64,000 bases of DNA, from contig JBFWNT010000009.1 in assembly GCA_050250915.1 (NCBI GenBank), positions 62,001 to 126,000 on the forward strand, in the 5' to 3' direction. The notes below the pieces were generated by a model. The model made no database searches. It was not told the DNA's origin and saw only the letters and a list, made by a program, of their open reading frames with translations. The position numbers and the translations under genes were made by a program. Positions 60,548-64,000 of this stretch are shown here, one piece after another; positions within the stretch are counted from its first letter, which is position 1, and the number at the start of each line of letters is the position of its first letter. This DNA is from Miltoncostaea sp050250915 (GTDB taxonomy: Bacteria; Actinomycetota; Thermoleophilia; Miltoncostaeales; Miltoncostaeaceae).

Positions 60548-61378
60548 TCAGCCTCCGGAGACCTCCCAGAGGGTCTCGCGGAGTTCTTCGGCGGCGCGGC
60601 GGGGGGACTCCGCGAAGATGATGGAGCGGCTGGCGGCGACGAGGGCTCCGGCGCGGCGGCCCCCGAAGGCGCCTCTCAGGTCCTCGGGCCTGCCCCCCTG
60701 GGCGCCGACGCCGGGGACCAGGAACGGTTGGTGGGGCATCAGGGCGCGGAGGCCCTCGATGCGCTCCGGGACGGTCGCGCCCACGACGGCGCCGAGGCAG
60801 CTCAAGCCTGATCCGTCGACGCTCGGGGCACCCCATTCCGCCACCCGGCGCGCCACGGCCTCGTGCCACATTCCGCCGTCGGCGAGGGGGAGGTCCTGGA
60901 AGTCGGCCGCCCCCGGGTTCGACGTGCGGACGAGGGCGAACAGGCCGCGGGCCCCCGAGGCGGCCGCCTCGATGAACGGCGCGATGGCGTCGCCGCCCAG
61001 GCTCGGGTTGATCGTGAGCGCATCGATCGGCGGCCGCAGGAACGCGTCGGCGTAGGCCCGGGACGTCACATCCACGTCGCCCCGCTTCGCGTCGGCGATC
61101 ACCAGGAGCCCCGCCTCCGCGCCGGCGGCGGCGACGCGCTCGAAGGCGTCCCAGCCCGCCGTGCCGAACCGCTCGAACGTGGCGAGCTGGAGCTTCACCG
61201 CCACGCACGCCGGGCCCGCCGCCGCGATGGCCCTGCGGCAGAACGCCCGCGCGCCCTCCGCCCCGCCCGGCACGCGCCGCGGGTCCGGGTCGAGGCCCAG
61301 CACCACCTGGCTGGCCCGTGCCTCCACCGCCGCCGCCAGGCGCTCGCCGAAGCCGGGGGGCGCCGCGGTCGGGGTCAC
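60548..61378 (-). CDS. pyrF: Orotidine 5'-phosphate decarboxylase (type 2)
   Basis: This 276-residue protein has the OMPDC catalytic stretch LLVIADAKRGDVDVTSRAYA, with the Lys-Asp set (DxKRGD), VVLGLDPDPRRVPG at the N-terminus and the phosphate-binding FLVPGVGAQGG. The length fits the longer type 2 group common in Actinobacteria. It makes UMP. No other pyr genes are in view. The GTG at 61378 overlaps the transporter stop (GTGA). Confidence 0.92.
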   Translation of the reverse strand: MTPTAAPPGFGERLAAAVEARASQVVLGLDPDPRRVPGGAEGARAFCRRAIAAAGPACVAVKLQLATFERFGTAGWDAFERVAAAGAEAGLLVIADAKRGDVDVTSRAYADAFLRPPIDALTINPSLGGDAIAPFIEAAASGARGLFALVRTSNPGAADFQDLPLADGGMWHEAVARRVAEWGAPSVDGSGLSCLGAVVGATVPERIEGLRALMPHQPFLVPGVGAQGGRPEDLRGAFGGRRAGALVAASRSIIFAESPRRAAEELRETLWEVSGG

Positions 61379-62292
61379 AGCAGCACCGCCCGCCACGCCG
61401 GCAGCGTGATCGTCGCGAGGAGCGTCGTCACCACCACCGCGCCCGCGAGGACGTCGGAGCGCAATCCGTATCGGGTGCCCAGCACGAGCGACATCATCGC
61501 GGTCGGCATGGCCGCCATGATGACGACCGTGTGGAGGACGTCACCCTCCAGGCCCACCGCGACGGCCAGACCGGCGCCGATGACGGCGCTCAACCCCAGC
61601 CGGATCACCGTCACGTAGCTCAGCTCCGGCCACAGCCGCCGGAGCCCCCGGAAGTCGATCATCACGCCGGCGTAGAGCATCGTGAGCGGCAGCGTCGCAC
61701 CCGCCAGGATCTCCATGGGCCGCTCGATCGCCGACGGCAACTCGCCCAGCCCGGAGAGGTTCCAGACCAGCCCCGCCGCCAGCGCCCAGTTCGGCGGGAG
61801 CAGCAGGATCCGGCCGAGCTCGCGCGACGACATCCGCGGCTCGCCCTCCGCCCGGCCGAACGACGACGCGATCGCGACGGTCGACGTCCATGTGATGACC
61901 CCGGTGCAGAGCGAGTCGTACATCACCGCCGCCGGCAGCGAGAAGCCGCTGCCGGACGCCGCGATCAGCGGCAGGCCGAAGAACCCCGTGTTCCCCACCG
62001 CCGTCGCCACCACCATCGCCCCCGCCCGGGGTCGCTCCATCCCCCACACCCGCACCGACAGCGTCACGATGCCCAGCAGGATGAAGTGGAGGGCGTACCC
62101 CACCAGCGGCACCAGCAGCAGCGAGAGGTCGAGGTCGGCCTCCGCGATGATCAGGAAGATCAGCGGCGGCAGCGCCAGGTGGATGACCAGGCGCACCAGC
62201 AGCGGCCCGTCCTCGCGCCTGATGATCCCGTGGTGCCGCGCCAGTGCCCCCGCCAGGATGATCAGCAGAGCGCCGAAGGCGGTTGCGGTCAT
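61375..62292 (-). CDS. AEC-family (auxin efflux carrier-like) transporter
   Basis: This 305-residue protein has about ten membrane helices in two inverted halves. VATAVGNTGFFGLPLI is the characteristic broken-helix segment of the family, and PTAMMSLVLGTRYGL is the second. AEC carriers in bacteria move organic acids such as malate or malonate. It lies directly upstream of pyrF with overlapping codons, a pairing that could relate to orotate or dicarboxylate transport but is unproven. Confidence 0.88.
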   Translation of the reverse strand: MTATAFGALLIILAGALARHHGIIRREDGPLLVRLVIHLALPPLIFLIIAEADLDLSLLLVPLVGYALHFILLGIVTLSVRVWGMERPRAGAMVVATAVGNTGFFGLPLIAASGSGFSLPAAVMYDSLCTGVITWTSTVAIASSFGRAEGEPRMSSRELGRILLLPPNWALAAGLVWNLSGLGELPSAIERPMEILAGATLPLTMLYAGVMIDFRGLRRLWPELSYVTVIRLGLSAVIGAGLAVAVGLEGDVLHTVVIMAAMPTAMMSLVLGTRYGLRSDVLAGAVVVTTLLATITLPAWRAVLL

Positions 62293-62323
62293 CCGGGGCT
62301 CACGGCCCCGAGCCTACAGGTGA

Positions 62324-62351
62324 CCATTTGGCCGCCGACGCGGCCAAATGG
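62324..62351. repeat. 28-bp CCAATTGG-type palindrome, copy 4 (perfect arms)
   Basis: CCATTTGGCCGC and GCGGCCAAATGG are exact 12-nt inverted arms around CGAC. It begins 11 bp after the pilus-like gene stop on the minus strand and lies upstream of the AEC gene. Confidence 0.8.
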
Positions 62352-62362
62352 CCACCTGCCAC

Positions 62363-63844
62363 CTACGTCCCGGGGGCCTTCACCTCACGCCAGTAGAACG
62401 TGTCCCAGCTGCCCTCGAGGATCGGGTAGAAGGGCGGGCGCAGGCGCTGCAGGGTGTCGTCGTACTGGTACTCGCGGGTGTTGAACATCGAGGCGTACCC
62501 ACCGTCCGAGGTGGTCTGCGAGCCGATGTAGAGCATCGAGCCGTGACCGTCCGCCGTGCCCGTCCACGTCCGCCACTGCCCGGTCTGGGCGAGGGACGCG
62601 GCGCGCCACGTCAGGTTGGTCGGCGTGTACTTGGCGATGATCACCTCGTTGCCGGCGATCAGGCCCAGCACGTCGTCGCCGGGCGCGCTGTAGGCGATGT
62701 TGCCGCCGATGTAGACGTTCGCCTTGGTCGCGATGGTCACGCGGCCGTTCACCACCGACGGCCGCGGCCCGGTGCTGGCGCCGCACGAGTCGGTCTTGGT
62801 GCTGCCGTCGGAGACGATCACCGACTGCTCGAAGTAGACCGCGCCGCTCGAGGGGACGTTGATCGTGGAGTAGCAGCTCAGCGTGTTGACCTGCTGGCCC
62901 GGGTCGGACGACCCCGTCACGCGCCAGATCTTCATCTGGCCGCTCGCCAGGAACTGGACCATCCAGGCGTTGACGCTCGGGTCGTTGAACGCGGTTCCGC
63001 TCGCGGTGGCCGCGTCCTTGATGTCCAGGCGCGACTGCGTGAACTGCGAGAAGTCGATCGGCGTCGCGAACTTCGACTGGAACGACGGCGTCGTCTTGGA
63101 GTCGTAGGCGCCACCCTGGAACACGGAGCTCGGCGGGCTGGAGCTGGGGCAGTCGAACTGGCTGCTGGAGCACGCCCAGTGCTGCGCGTACGCCGGCGCC
63201 CTCGCGATGCCCTGGTGGTTGATGTCCACCGCCGAGTAGAGCTTGCCGGTCGTCGTCGCGGTCGAGCCGTACTTCACGGTGGCGTTCGAGATCATCTGGA
63301 AGTCGGCGATCGACGTCGGGTGGATCTGGCTCTGGATGGAGCGCATCACCGGGTTCGGCTGGCCGCGGCCCACCTGCGCCGTCGACTGCACCGTCACCAG
63401 GTCGGAGCCGGGCGGGGGCGGCGCGATCCGCAGCGAGTAGGCCGACTGGCCGAAGCGCGCGTCCTGGAGCGTGGTCCACGTGGTCGGGGTGCCCGAGGCG
63501 TACGTCCACGGGACGCCCGGCGTCCACGCCGTGCCCGGGAGGTGCACCTGGCCGCTCGGGTCGATGCGCGGGTCCTCGGCCTTGTCGATGAAGTGGTCGT
63601 AGTAGCGCGGGTCCTCGACCAGGCGCGAGATGTAGCGGCTCACGCCGGCGTCGGCCACCTGCAGCGCCAGGTCCGTGCGGCCCTCGCGCTGCGTCTGGGT
63701 GGTGGTGCTCCGCGCATACGAGAAGCTGACGAGCACGAGCAGCGCGGCGACGGTGGTGAGCATGATCGTGGTGATGAGGCTCGAGCCGCGCTGGGCGCGG
63801 CGGCGCCGGCGGCTAGAGCCGGATCGCGTTGCGGAGTGCGACAT
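62363..63844 (-). CDS. PilX-like pilus/secretion-associated protein
   Basis: The 493-residue protein starts with a basic leader (SSRRRRRAQRGSSLITTIML) followed by one membrane helix (about 22-42), then a charged helix TTTQTQREGRTDLALQVADAG. This is the PilX N-terminal pattern of type IV pilus minor subunits, where many small residues follow the cleavage region. The rest is a large beta-rich exported domain with several Cys (for example CSSSQFDCPS) and many Ser/Thr. Codon usage is less GC-skewed than neighbours in places. It overlaps the next upstream gene by 32 bp. Confidence 0.72.
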   Translation of the reverse strand: MSHSATRSGSSRRRRRAQRGSSLITTIMLTTVAALLVLVSFSYARSTTTQTQREGRTDLALQVADAGVSRYISRLVEDPRYYDHFIDKAEDPRIDPSGQVHLPGTAWTPGVPWTYASGTPTTWTTLQDARFGQSAYSLRIAPPPPGSDLVTVQSTAQVGRGQPNPVMRSIQSQIHPTSIADFQMISNATVKYGSTATTTGKLYSAVDINHQGIARAPAYAQHWACSSSQFDCPSSSPPSSVFQGGAYDSKTTPSFQSKFATPIDFSQFTQSRLDIKDAATASGTAFNDPSVNAWMVQFLASGQMKIWRVTGSSDPGQQVNTLSCYSTINVPSSGAVYFEQSVIVSDGSTKTDSCGASTGPRPSVVNGRVTIATKANVYIGGNIAYSAPGDDVLGLIAGNEVIIAKYTPTNLTWRAASLAQTGQWRTWTGTADGHGSMLYIGSQTTSDGGYASMFNTREYQYDDTLQRLRPPFYPILEGSWDTFYWREVKAPGT

Positions 63845-64000
63845 CCGTGTTCAGCTCCATCGTGGTTGCCTTGGCACCGGTCTTCTGGGCGATGAGCAGG
63901 CGCAGGGACGTCTGCGCGACGTCGCGCAGCCGCGTGTCGCCCGCGTTGAGCGTCCCGGGGAGCGCGAGCCCGTCCTCGGTGACGGGCGCGAGCAGCGGGA
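63813..64000 (-). CDS. Partial pilus-associated protein, 5' end outside window
   Basis: A reading frame enters from the window edge on the minus strand and stops with TAG at 63813-63815. The visible 61 residues include GDTRLRDVAQTSLRLLIAQK and end MELNTDVALRNAIRL. It overlaps the start of the PilX-like gene, so the two are probably coupled. It may be a prepilin or minor pilin, but no family motif is visible in this fragment. Confidence 0.55.
   Translation of the reverse strand, partial: PLLAPVTEDGLALPGTLNAGDTRLRDVAQTSLRLLIAQKTGAKATTMELNTDVALRNAIRL

Overview
The window is very GC-rich (about 74% by eye), almost wall-to-wall coding, and comes from a draft assembly: there is one 100-N gap at 59871-59970. 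The gene set suggests an actinobacterium. It has a SUF cluster preceded by a SufR-like regulator, GuaB3, an EF-G-like paralogue (EF-G2 type), a WhiG/FliA-type sigma factor, RipA-like NlpC/P60 hydrolases, the rplM-rpsI-glmM order, LppX/LprG-type lipoproteins and many GTG starts. A deep lineage such as Thermoleophilia (Solirubrobacterales, Gaiellales or Miltoncostaeales) fits best. That placement rests on gene content only.

Layout. 1-2.4 kb: the 3' end of a LuxR-type regulator, a lipoprotein, tRNA-Gly(GCC) and a VapBC-type toxin-antitoxin pair with a perfect palindromic operator. 2.4-8 kb: NIF3, SCO1, an EF-G-like GTPase, a sigma factor, a small membrane protein and a metallo-beta-lactamase-fold (MBL) protein. 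8-14 kb: a lipoprotein, LtrA, an RpiB-like isomerase, an MBL hydrolase coupled to Mrp, a ferredoxin and a secreted repeat protein. 14-17.7 kb: a tightly overlapping six-gene minus-strand operon (methyltransferase, thioesterase, amidohydrolase, small protein, SirB1-like, NTF2-like). 18-26.6 kb: a SufR-like repressor, a second secreted repeat protein, then sufB-sufD-Rieske-sufC-sufS-sufU-sufT-hesB. 26.6-38 kb: hydrolases, an ion channel, a block of cell-wall enzymes (M23, active NlpC/P60, catalytically dead NlpC/P60, M15), a transporter, an RNB ribonuclease, a tandem CAATTG repeat, a cobalamin adenosyltransferase and a CAP protein. 38-46.8 kb: one long minus-strand unit transcribed rplM-rpsI-glmM-glmS-acpS-nnr-alr-cca, joining ribosomal proteins to wall-precursor synthesis and tRNA maturation. 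47-51 kb: cupin, S4 protein and a citrate synthase carrying an N-terminal HTH, divergent from a LeuA-like DRE-TIM synthase across a compact double promoter with a palindrome. 51-64 kb: a guanine-nucleotide block (guaB3, beta-CASP nuclease, guaA), a PfkB kinase, a D,D-carboxypeptidase, an isochorismatase, the assembly gap, pyrF, an AEC transporter and pilus-like genes running off the end.

Expression style. Many genes that open a transcript have a TAnnnT hexamer 6-7 nt before the start codon and no Shine-Dalgarno, which points to leaderless mRNAs. Genes inside operons are joined by GTGA or TGATG overlaps, in at least two cases CTGA, which implies CTG initiation. glmM has no ATG, GTG, TTG or CTG available at its N-terminus. 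I saw no CRISPR array, prophage or defence island. The least explained signals are a family of 28-bp CCAATTGG-type palindromes lying just after stop codons between 50.7 and 62.4 kb, the related tandem CAATTG repeat at 36.6-36.9 kb, and the HTH-citrate synthase locus.
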